This document shows positions 10,927 through 20,961 of a stretch of DNA of 64,000 bases, one piece after another. A program made the translations under genes and the position numbers. The notes under the pieces are model-generated. The model searched no databases and was not told where the DNA came from. It saw only the letters and a list, made by a program, of their open reading frames with translations. Origin of the DNA: Grosmannia clavigera kw1407 (taxonomy: Eukaryota; Ascomycota; Sordariomycetes; Ophiostomatales; Ophiostomataceae); contig NW_014040772.1 in NCBI RefSeq assembly GCF_000143105.1, forward strand, positions 1,057,148 to 1,121,147, written 5' to 3'. Numbering within the stretch: the first letter of the stretch is position 1; every line of letters begins with the position of its first letter.

Positions 10927-12171
10927 ATGGCATATAGGTGTCCAACATCGGTTTTGCGATTGTGTAGGGATGGGCTGTCTGCAGCCGCCTTTCGGCCGCT
11001 TCCCTCAACAATATCAAGGTCGTGGCTACCAAACAATGCCTTCACAAGGTCCATGTCCTCCTCGACCGCAGGACAAATTCCTGGGGCTGTCAAACTGTCC
11101 TATGATTTGCACTCTCCAGCCAAGCCGGTGACAAACCAGCATGTCCAGCCGATCATCTTTCTGCACGGTCTCTTCGGCTCTAAGAAGAACAACCGGAGCA
11201 TAAGCAGGTAATTAGCAAGACATCCTCTTCCGATAAGACAACCGAGTTATGGTCTCTGATATCATGCAGGGCTCTCGCGCGTGATCTAGGCCGGTACGTC
11301 TATGCGCCGGTAAGCTTGTCTGAGACTCTCTCTAGATGCCCGTCCGTTCTCACATATGTTGCAGGATGCTCGGAATCATGGTGACTCTCCTCATAATCCA
11401 CGCCATGACTACAATGCCATGGCCGACGATCTGGAGAACTTTATCCATGAGCACAAGCTTAAGGATGTCACCCTCATTGGACACTCCATGTAATCCGCGC
11501 CTTCCTCTCTCTCTGTGTGTGTCTATCTGCCTCTCTCGCTCCGTCTCTTACTCTACCCCAGGGGTGCCAAGACAGCCATGACTTTGGCTCTGCGCCGGCC
11601 TGAGCTATTACGCGACGTTATCCCCGTCGACAATGCTCCAATTGATGCCGGCTTGGTGAGCTATTTTGGCACTTACACCCGTGCCATGAAGGAGATCGAT
11701 CGTGCCGGTGTATCGCGTCACTCCGATGCCGACAAGATCCTGGAAGCATACGAGCCATCGCTGCCGGTGCGGCAGTTTCTTCTGGGAAATCTGCATCGGG
11801 TGCACGTCAATGGTCACAATGTGCTGCGCTTCCGCGTCCCAATTGACATTCTGGGGAAGGCCCTCGACAACATGGGCGACTTTCCGTTCCAGGATCCGCA
11901 GACAGCGCGCTTTGAGAAGCCCGCGCTATTTGTCCGCGGGTCACACAGCAAGTACGTGCCTGATGAGGTGCTGCCAGTCATCGGCCAGTTTTTTCCGCTG
12001 TTTCAGCTCGTCGACGTGGACGCGGGCCACTGGCTGATCTCGGAGCAGCCAGAGCAGTTCCGGCAAGGTATGTTATTTCCAAGGTGCAGCAAGAAAGAGA
12101 CATGGCCAGAGGAACGTCCTATATGCTGACTTGAAACAGCCGTTGTCCAATTCCTTGCACCCAAAGATTGA
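10927..12171 (+). CDS. mitochondrial alpha/beta hydrolase, ABHD11/IMO32 type
   Basis: Five exons, 10927-11207, 11270-11309, 11365-11489, 11562-12067 and 12140-12171, join to 328 codons (327 aa). The N-terminus is Arg/Ser-rich without acidic residues (MAYRCPTSVLRLCRDGLS), as for a mitochondrial presequence. The hydrolase fold shows PIIFLHGLFGSKKN (oxyanion strand and HG motif), DARNHGDSPH, the nucleophile elbow GHSMGAKTAM with the catalytic Ser, and the catalytic His in DAGHWLISEQPEQF. This arrangement matches human ABHD11 and yeast IMO32, mitochondrial matrix serine hydrolases; ABHD11 is known to support lipoylated 2-oxoglutarate dehydrogenase. The last intron splits the codon after EQFRQ and the protein ends VVQFLAPKD. 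Convergent with the Rab gene, 208 bp apart. Confidence 0.9.
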
Positions 12172-12379
12172 GCAAGTTAGTGCATCACATATTGTGGCAG
12201 AGACGATATACTTAGAATTGCACATAGAACATTCAACATAGAGTGATTACATTCAAAGAACGCCAACTTCTAGCCCAGAGACGCAAAAAACGGGATCAAC
12301 AGTATCATCAGTCTATAGGAAGGAAAAAACAAATTACTCCGTTGCTGTGTTCACGATTATCTCACTCGTTCGGGCGCTC

Positions 12380-13364
12380 TCAACATGCGCAACCAGAGTT
12401 GTCCTCAGGGCCTGTCGAGCCTGCGTCTCCTAAAGACACGATCGCAGCTGGGGCTGCTGTCGACGTCGAGCCAGCCGCCATTCCGGATGTCACGATGCGG
12501 TCCACTAGCGCCAGAAAGGGACCACGCACGTTGTCGCCGGTGCGAGCACTTGTCTCGAAGAAGAGCGGCTCGGCTTCATCCGCCGTGGGGGGACTGTACT
12601 TGCGTGCCAAGGCCAGGCCTTCCTCGGTCGATACGACACGGCTGGTGTCGGCACGATCGGCCTTGGCTGCGACGAGGCAATACTGACATGGCGGCATATT
12701 TGGTCCCGCAGCTGCGATTGTGTTGGCCTCGGCCTCAGCGAACCAGGTGTCCATCTGGGCGAACGTGGGGCGGCTGGTGAGGTCGTAGACGAAGATGATG
12801 CCATGGGCGCCGCGGTAGTAGCTAGTAGACAGAGTCCGGAAGCGTTCCTGGCCAGCCTAGAATATGACAGAGGACGTAAGAACGAGGAAGAGAGGCAAAG
12901 GTCGCGCCAAATCGACAAGATTGACAAGACGGTCAGGCCCGGTGGGGACACAGGAGAGTCGCGCAGCTGCTCACCGTATCGAGTAGATTTACGCGGTATG
13001 TCTTTCCATGGACAGACAAACGCTTGATCTAAGAACCAGGCCCATGAAGAGTCAGCTATAAGGGATAGGGAGCAAGAGGAAAGAAGACGCAGAAAGCAAT
13101 CAACAGCGCCTTGGACGCACGCGGAAGTCGATTCCGATGGTAGCTGCGGAATCGTTCGGATCGAAATCGTCATCGCAGTATCGCTTGAGCACTTCCATTT
13201 GGCCAGGTTAGCAGCGCGAAAAAAGAGGAGAGCCGGTGAAGACAAAGAGACCGAGGAAACAGGTCTATCTCAATCCTTAAGAAGGAGGCCATACATGCTG
13301 ACTTGCCCACATTGGAGGGCCCGATGATGAGAATCTTAAGGAAGGGTTCAGTAGCTTTGGACAT
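12380..13364 (-). CDS. Rab-family small GTPase (Rab18-like) with altered G4 motif
   Basis: Four exons on the minus strand from the ATG at 13364, about 223 aa. G1 is GPSNVGKS; the first intron falls within the codon after GKSA, and exon 2 continues LLKRYCDDDFDPND. G2 is SAATIGIDFR, exon 3 reads IKRLSVHGKTYRVNLLDT, and exon 4 opens with G3 AGQERFRTLSTSYYRGAHG. The last exon carries G5 (ETSART) and ends CAC, a CxC geranylgeranylation signal, so the protein should be membrane-attached in vesicle traffic. The G4 guanine-specificity motif, normally NKxD, reads AAKAD here: Asn is replaced by Ala while Lys and Asp are kept. The long loop before the C-terminus (SPPTADEAEPLFFETSART) is unusual too. Subfamily assignment (Rab18-like) is tentative. 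Confidence 0.82.
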
Positions 13365-13928
13365 AATGGGCGAAAAAAAAGGCCGTATGATCAGCTACAC
13401 AGCTCTGTTTCTTGGAGAATTGACATGTGAAGGATTTAAAACATGGGCTTATTGTGAGGACCATCTGTCGAGCGATTATCTGCCATTGGCTGGCCATATT
13501 GCGCGGGCCTCGCCACAGCAGGCTGCGATGAGCGCGCCTTCCCATTTCGGCCGAATGTCGTAACTAGCACAGGTTTCTCTATAATGATCAAGAACCTCCG
13601 ATGCGCAATTTAAAATGCTTGGAAGAAGGGCAGTGATAGATATGCTACCACCGTGCAGAGGACTTTTGGAGATATTGTAAGGCAAGAGTTGTTTTTTCTC
13701 TCGATTAAAAAAAAGGAACACAAAAAGAGTAAACCGTTGCCCATGCTCCGTTTCCCTTTCCTCCTTTCTTTTTCTTCTTCTCTCCCTCCCCTTGGCGTTG
13801 ACTCAGGACACGGATATCTTGCTCGTTCCTGTTCATGTTCATGTTCAAAACTTTTTTTTGGTTTCACATAGCAGACGCCCTACATACAAGCCTTCCGGAC
13901 CGCTTCCACCATACATAAGCAGTCCCGT
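13365..13928. other. intergenic: Rab promoter and eS1 3' region
   Basis: About 560 bp between two minus-strand genes. It holds A-rich and TTTCTTTTT stretches (for example near 13700 and 13760). No gene recognised. Confidence 0.5.
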
Positions 13929-15129
13929 TCATACCTCTTCGAGGACGACCTCCTTGAACTCCCGGTCAACCTTCTCGCCAGACTCGCCACCGCCGGACTC
14001 GCCGTGCAGGGCCAGAAGGGCGCCCAGGTCGAACTTGGGCTGCTTCAGCAGCTTAACCTTGCGGATGTGGACCTGTGACGGGTTAGAGGACGGGTCAAGG
14101 GAGGAAGTGGAAGGGGGTCAGAGGGAGAGTGAGCTCACGTTCTGCAGGGGGTAGATGCCCTGGGTGGACTTCTCAATCTCGCGGCCGATGACCTCAGGGA
14201 TCAGCTTAGCCGTCAGCTGCTGCAGAGTGCAGCTGCTGGCCTCGCGCTGGATGATCTCGGTCATCTTTCTCCGAATGGCGCGGATCTGCGAAGAAGCGGC
14301 ATAGGTCGTCTTCTTGATCTGGTTGGGGCGGCGCTTGGTAAAAGCGATGGCGAACAGGCGCAGCAGGTAGTCGTCGGTGGTCTTGACGGTGACGTTGGCC
14401 TCGATCAGCGACTGCCACTTGCGCACGAGCGAGCGGAGCTTGTCGGACGTGAAGTCCAGGCCGTGGAAGTTGGTTAGGCAGTTCTTGCCCTGAACCTCGT
14501 CGACGCGGAGCTTAATCTTGCGGAAAGAGTGCTCCTCATCGTTCTGCAGGTCGGCGAGGGAGACCTCAACGACACGGCCCTTGAGGGCATCGTTGGCGTT
14601 CTTCAGACCGGTGGTCCGGTTGACGAGCGTCTTGCCGACACTGCAGGAAAAGAAAGACAGGGTTAGAACTGAGAACTGCTGAAGAGTTTCGATCGTCCTC
14701 AAGCGTGCATTGAAACTCCAAGTCGGCCAGCTTTCCATCTTCTCGCAACCTCATCTCGCAGGTAGGGGTTCTCTATGCTTACTCCCGGTGGGCGAAGGTG
14801 GTAGGGGCCTGTAATGACGTTGTTAATATTCCTCTTCTCCAGTCGTCTTTCTCTGCTCTCCCCATGGAGCGTATTAGACTGACCTTGATGCTGAACCAGT
14901 CCTTGCGGGTGAAGGGGTCGACGGTCTTCTTCTTCAGGCCCTTCTTGCCCTTCGACAATCTCTTGTTCCTGTAGATGCTTCGTTAGCATGTCTGCTGGTC
15001 GTCGGACTCGTCCTGTCGCTGTGTCGCTGCGCTATCCTCTGGTCATCTCGAGGCGAGGGTAGAAACGAAAACAGCGAGAGTTCGTCCATCCACGGCCGAG
15101 GGGGTTTGCACGTACTTTCCAACCGCCAT
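13929..15129 (-). CDS. RPS1: 40S ribosomal protein eS1 (S1A/RPS3a)
   Basis: Five exons, about 256 aa. Exon 1 is only MAVGK, ending in a split Lys codon. Exon 2 gives NKRLSKGKKGLKKKTVDP and TRKDWFSIK. A 26-nt exon gives APTTFAHRD. The long fourth exon starts VGKTLVNRTTGLKNANDAL and carries NCLTNFHGLDFTSDKLRSLV, AFTKRRPNQIKKTTYA and EVIGREIEKSTQGIYPLQN. The last exon gives VHIRKVKLLKQPKFDLGALL and ends with an acidic tail. The whole length is collinear with fungal eS1, a core component of the 40S platform near the mRNA exit. Many introns concentrated near the start codon are typical of fungal ribosomal-protein genes. Confidence 0.96.
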
Positions 15130-16525
15130 ATTTGCTGATTCGACTGTCCAAACTTTGAATGGACAATTGCAACGGGTGATGAAATTGAGAGATGTGTGGG
15201 AGTCTGAAAATAGGAAGGGCAGGAAAAAAATATTCGAGACCGACTATAGAGGGGAGGGCCTTGGCAGAATTGCAGATTTTGGTCAGCTACGGAATCTGTG
15301 GGCGGCGCAGAGGGCCTTTGTGGGTCCAAATTTGGGCGTATAATAAGCTTCTATTGGCTACATTTGAATTAGGGCTTTTCCGTTTTTTTTGAAAGGACGC
15401 CAGGGCCAGTAGATAAGGAGATCGGATAGCGTGTTATCGCACCATTTCGGTTAGTAATATACACGCCTATTTCCGGCTTGCTTATTGTGATAATGTAATC
15501 TCGGTATGCGTACTGTAATATCCTCAGCAGGTGCTCTGCAGTATGAGATCTATACCGGGCTTGTGAACGGGTTCTTCAAAGAGGATGGAGTATGATGTCT
15601 TATAATCTTTGCGGGAAACACAACTTTCTAGTCTCCCGGTTTTCATGGCGCGATGCATTTCTTTCGCGCTGCAGTGTTCCGTTGGTAAAAGTGTTGTGCT
15701 GTGGTGCCATGCTTTTCGCTCTGGACTGGTACTTCCTTTCAACCCAGACTTCCTGACACCGGTGGTGGCCTTCTGCAAAGCAAAGGCTACCTCTGCTTTG
15801 CGCAAATTCGATGGGCCGGAGTCAGACAGTCAAACACTTCCTGCTAACTCGGCAATCTTCCCCATCTTTCGTACATATCACAAACACGACAAAAGGAATG
15901 GCACGCAGCGCTATAATTTGGTAGAAGTAGTTTTTTCTATTTAATTTAATGATTTTTGTGATGTGGTATAGTATTGTGTGACGCTCAGACGAGCCATCCA
16001 CTGTGACCCTAAATAGAGGGATGGGTGTCATGCTGCTCTAGCGAGTACATCTCCCCTCTGCTGTTTGGGTTCTATGTTCGTGGAACGAACTTGCCATAAT
16101 GAGTAATCACACTCAAGACATACATATGTTTCAATGGTATGCATCGCCAGCGCCATATACGCCTTGCTCGCCCAACGCGGCAGCGATTTTGGGGGATGAA
16201 TGATGGGAATGGTCGAGTGACCAAGGGTGAGGGTAAGAGACAGGGCTGAGGCGCGTTCCAGCGGTTTGCCTTATGCTCTAGGAGCTCTCTCTCGAATGGT
16301 GTTTTTTTTTTCGAAACACTTGATAAGAAAAGGAGAAGGAAAATGAATGGTAGGGGTAGAATGCCGGCCACTGTACTGAAGTGTTGCGTAAATGTTCACT
16401 CCAGCACGCGGCATTCTCCCGAATTTCTGTTGCTGTGAAAACGGTCGCACTAGCGACTCGCAGGTATTGTTTTTTGTGCGTTTTCATAAGTTGATGTTCG
16501 ACTTTGATTGCCAGGCCAGGAGACT
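15130..16525. other. intergenic: eS1 promoter and downstream side of an unknown gene
   Basis: About 1.4 kb. The 250 bp next to the eS1 ATG are the likely ribosomal-protein promoter. An open frame of 111 codons at 15609-15944 lacks family resemblance and I do not call it. Nothing else recognised. Confidence 0.5.
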
Positions 16526-17161
16526 CTAAGGCATTTTGCCGTCCTCGTCCTCCTTATCCTGGCTATCCGGGTCCCAGGTGTCAAAGCTTGGAAAGCTGAA
16601 GTAGTTTACCGAGTCTGGAGATGGGGTTAGCATGGCGTTCGTCCTTCGATTGAATGATCTGTATTAAAGACTAGACTGGGGGAGGGACTGACATGGATGA
16701 GATGGTGAGTGAAGGTCGTCGTCTAGTGATGTGCCGGTGTTGGTTGATGCTGGTGATGAGCCGAAGACGTCTTCGGATGATCGCCGGCGGCTGCTGCGAA
16801 TGTCCTCACCACTGCTGCGAGTGTTTACAGCAACGGCCGCACCTCGGCTTCCGGGGCCGTGGGAGACGCCGATAGCTTCAGAAGACGTTCCTGGGACGCT
16901 GCGAAGCGATGTAGGCCGTCGGGGACTGCTGGTGTAGGTAGCGTTGGGTGAGGAGGCGCATGCCGACATGTATGCGACACGGTTGAGCAGGTCTGTGGCA
17001 CGTCGATACGCATTCGGACGGCCGCTCATGCTGCTGTCACTAGGGGACGCTGGGCTGTGGTTCGCGATCGAGGCGGTGATGATGGAAGATGGCTCGGTGG
17101 CGCAGGCACGCATGAGGCGGGGCCTCCTGTGGCTGGCCGAGCGAGAGGAGTCTCGCTGCAT
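16526..17161 (-). CDS. unrecognised Ser-rich protein with a conserved-looking C-terminus
   Basis: Two exons, 17161-16693 and 16614-16526, join to 186 codons (185 aa). The intron uses GTCAGT and a CTAAC branch site. The protein is mostly Ser/Arg/Thr/Ala and probably disordered, with one helix-prone stretch (N-A-Y-R-R-A-T-D-L-L-N-R-V-A-Y-M). It ends in an aromatic and acidic tail, YSVNYFSFPSFDTWDPDSQ followed by D-K-E-D-E-D-G-K-M-P. The frame stays open upstream to 17575, but the ATG at 17161 follows an A/C-rich leader and starts the compositionally coherent part. I do not recognise the family and assign no function. The very long gene-free region upstream (3.8 kb) suggests an extended 5' regulatory or untranslated region. 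Confidence 0.6.
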
Positions 17162-17950
17162 TGGTGTGTGTGGTGTTGTGTTTTGAGAGCACGAGAGCAG
17201 AGTATGCACAAGTGGCAGGTAGAAGGCCGGGAGGTCACCCTTATATCTTGAGTGAAAGGCCCGAGCAGTGAGTGTGACGATCGATGGCGACGACACGTTC
17301 AAGGCGGTGTTGCGTGTTGCGGTGAGCACGGTGTATATGCTGATGTTTAACCGGTGAGAGGATGCTTGATCGTTAAGTACTCGTGGTCGTTCCGGGATGG
17401 TGACTAAGTCGTATCGAGGGCGTGGATGAGAAGAGGCGGTGGTGGCCAGGCGCAGCAGGGATATATAAAGAGTAATTACCAGGGGGAGGAAATATAAAAT
17501 AGGATTACGATGTGAATATGGAATAATAGATCGGCTCAGGGCGAACAAGGGCTCGAAGGAGGAGAGGAAGCCCACGGGTTAAGAAATAGAATTTAGGAAA
17601 AATAGTGAAAACGAGAACAATACACCATGCACGAGGGTACGGGTACGGTACATGTATCAGAGGAGTCTGGCCGTTTGGGCTGACAGGGCCCCCCATGGTC
17701 GTGCCAAAAGGGAAATGGGGAGACAGGAACCCGCCGACGTGCATGGCTCGGAACGACCAGGGGAGAGAGGGGAGGGAGAGAGAAGACGCCCTGAACAACA
17801 GACTTCTTGCCCGTCCATCCCGGATACGGTAATCACATCCTGTCGGGCGCTGCCACTTGGCCAAGTCAGTGGGTTGAGGCAAATTCTGGTATGTTATTGC
17901 GAGGGACGGAAACGAAATGGGGGTCATCTCGCGGTCATTTGGGGTTAATC

Positions 17951-18015
17951 CTTGGTCATTTCTGGTCATTTCTTTGGTCATTTCTGGTCATTTCTTTGGT
18001 CATTTCTGGCCATCT
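17951..18015 (+). repeat. three-copy 21-22 bp tandem repeat
   Basis: Unit CTTTGGTCATTTCTGGTCATTT, itself built from two GGTCATTTCT half-units, occurs three times; the last copy is slightly diverged. More scattered GGTCAT copies occur just upstream (17930-17945). On the minus strand this is an AATGACC repeat. Confidence 0.9.
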
Positions 18016-19996
18016 CTGAGGCCCTTTTCTGCTGGGCTCTTGCTTCGCCTTCTCATGGCTGTAAGAAAATGGACACTGCCATGGTATCTTAGAATGGAGT
18101 TTTTCGCGTCTCTGGCACCGACCGTTTCGCCTAACCGGATCGTGTGTCTCTCTCATTGGCTTTCAAGGGTCTCTTGGGGTTTCTTGGGTGCTAAGATCCG
18201 CGTTGGTCCTGTTGCTCGTCCTTCCTTCTACTCCGTACGATCTGTGATCTCGACCAGTCCCACATCCTACCGGTTCCCACCAGACATAGGCCTTCATTAT
18301 GGAGACAGGAGTTTGGGCAGGCGACCCCTTGTTGGCTGTGTCGGCGCTGGTGTTGTGTTGTTTTGTGTACGCCACACACGACCCCGAGGCCAGGACCCAG
18401 CCGGTTAGGCAGGCATGACCGCCAGAAGAGAGGAGCAAGAGAAAAAAAACCTTTGGCAGGAGGAGGGTGGAGCACTGTGGATACCGGTCTGCACCGTGTC
18501 GGCCGCAAGACTGGAAACCGTTGGCTCAGAAGGTACAGGGCTGCGGTGTGTGTGGATTTGGCACGATGCATCCACAAAAATCCCGCCAGTCCGTCCAGTC
18601 CCAGCCGGCCAGCCATGGTATCCCCCACAGCAGCCTCTCTCGTGCTGCAGGGCCGTGGCTGCCACGCACAAGCACCTATTATGTAGTGCATATGTGCGAT
18701 ACATGTGTCGCAGTGGTGGTGTGCCAGAGTCGGTCTGTCGGCGCAAAAGTTCTCTGCCAGAACATGTTGGCTGTCCGGGTCCTGATGGCTTTATCTCTCA
18801 TCCCCATGATCTCGTCGATTTCCCCGTGACAGGCACCCCGGAAATGAGAGTCGGGATTGCCGGTTCCAGAAGAGTAAGAACTCGTACTCATACGCATCAG
18901 ATAACGCTTTGCCTCTCCATCCCTCTCCATCTCTCTTATTTATTTTTTAAATTATTTTTGCGGTGTAGGAGACCCCATAAATAGGAGACGTTCCCTTTTA
19001 GACTAAGTCAGTTGGGCACGGATGCATCCCGGCTGGTAGCGGCTTTCTTCCCTTCTTCAAGGGAAAAGGGGTCAGACCGAAAAGAGGTATGGAAGGGAAG
19101 AGTGGGTACATGAGAAATATAGCACCGCCGATGGGGGGTGAGGATCGAAGATGCGTTGGCCAAGAGTATCTTACAAGGTATTGTACAGCCGAGTTGCAGC
19201 GTATCGCAACCAGCCTCTCAACAAAACTGCCCGGCAAGCATTCTCCCGTCCTGTCCGCCCTTCCCATTGGAGCTCTTCGGTTCGCCTTTTGGCAGCTTTG
19301 CATTTACCAATCCCGGGCGAATGTTGGTCACCAGGTAGATCGGCGTTTTATTCCCTCTGCTGAGCAATTCTCATTGATTCTGCCCTGCGGTACACCATGG
19401 CTCGGGCTGCAGGGACACGTTCCACCTGCCAGAGATGTGAGATTCTCCGTTACTAAGTCGGAATTGTCCGGCCACGTCTTTTGGGCTGCGCTCTCTGCTC
19501 GTATTGTTGGCAACCTGGCCTTCTCACCCATGTCAGCTGTCCATCACGTGGTTGACTATTGACTAACCCATGGCAGGACGTTTGCCGAGGAAGACGAACA
19601 GGTTGCATCACCACTGACAGCTCCTCTTCTGCCGACTCGAACTCCCCTCTCTCTCTCTGACCGTACTCTGTGCGGGTACGGAGCGCGTCGTACTCGTACC
19701 ACAGAGATCCTGCCGGAGCCTTTCCGGTGTGAGGGTTGCAGCTCGTACCTCACCGGGGCGACCCAGCGGTCGAGAATGACCGTGGACGGTGGGCCTGTAA
19801 CCCGCACGATGTGCAGCATGCAAGTGGAACGAGCGGCATGAGGGGGATCAAAAGCAGGGAATGTGCAAAAGAAGGGGTGCAGCAATTATATTAATGCCGG
19901 ATTTAATACAAAATAATGAAAAATATAAGCGGAAGGCGCGCCCCTCATGGCTCTTGCCCGACGGCGCAGCGAGAATGGATGGGGGGCTGGTCAATC

Positions 19997-20262
19997 TACG
20001 GAGTACGTCGTAGGCAGCAATCTTTTCATGGTGGTGATGCAGAAAGGCTTCTTGCTAGGATCGTTTAGGGCAACACAAACTTCGCGTTCTCTCCATACAC
20101 GCGTTGCCAGCACACGAATGCCTCATTATGTCCGACGCGTCCCCCCAACTCTCCCGCGTGGAAGCGAAAGAGGCAGGCCGATCGATTGCAGACGCGAGCA
20201 ATCGCATCGCGTGTGGCATCATGCAATCCACGGCAGACCGTTGTTAGTCACATTACGGAGTA
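19997..20262 (+). repeat. two copies of the TACGGAGTA intergenic motif
   Basis: Exact 9-mers at 19997-20005 and 20254-20262, both followed by C-G. They are part of a window-wide set of twelve, all between genes. Function unknown. Confidence 0.8.
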
Positions 20263-20961
20263 CGATATGATACAAGTCCTGGGCTGGTCGACGCGGAGGT
20301 AGAGATAATCAACGGCAATGATGGCAAGGCCGATGTAGGAACGAAGGATGCATTTCCCCCCCTTCACCAATTTCTGCTCGCCCTCTCGTGCTCTCTCTTC
20401 CCGTCCCTCTCTCACCGGAATGCTTGATCAAGAACAATCATGTCTCGGTCAAAGTTACAATCAAGAAGAGGGGCTTTGATTCAGCGAGATACATACATAA
20501 CTATTGATAACCGGCCTAACAGCGCTTGTACGTACATATCTTCCCACACTCCACCACTCTCTTATCCCCCCTTCTTTCCGGAAATCACGTCTTCCCAAAT
20601 AGGGTAACAGACAGAGCTGGCGAGTTGTTACCCTGACAAAGCGAGGGTCAGTCCAGTCTCCCTGCTTCCCGTCGTAGCTACAGCTCTGCCGGCCAGAATT
20701 GGACAGCTGCTCCTCTGTTTAGATAGGCGATTGGTACCGCAGCCACGCTCATCCGACATAGGGCCATTTCCGTACACCCTCTTCTTTCTAGCTGCTACCC
20801 CCGCTCCTCGTTCTCAGCTCGACCAAACAACAGAGGCCGGCTGGTGGTTCAATGGTCGACACTTTCATGCGGAGGCCATGTCAGCTGCCCCGATGTCGCT
20901 TACTAACGTATTCCCATAGAAAGCGGGCGGGGAGATAAGATGGGTGGTGGGTATCATGTGC

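Larger units (their letters stand above)
17162..20961. other. 3.8 kb gene-free interval
   Basis: The longest gap in the window, between the unknown 185-aa gene and the 3' end of URC1. It contains a 21-22 bp tandem repeat (17951-18015) and three exact copies of the TACGGAGTA/TACTCCGTA motif (18229-18237, 19997-20005, 20254-20262). Open frames of 150-190 codons (18415-18984, 19089-19562) show no domain, no consistent codon pattern and no splice-linked partners. A non-coding transcript is possible but nothing in the sequence proves one. Confidence 0.5.

Noticed and set aside
16664..17575. 303-codon minus-strand frame including hydrophobic N-terminus
   Set aside because: The part upstream of the ATG at 17161 has low-complexity, non-conserved content; the true gene is the downstream portion spliced to 16614-16526.
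18415..18984. 189-codon plus-strand frame in the long gap
   Set aside because: No domain, erratic composition, no splice-linked partners; likely chance.
19089..19562. 157-codon plus-strand frame in the long gap
   Set aside because: No family resemblance and no coherent codon pattern.
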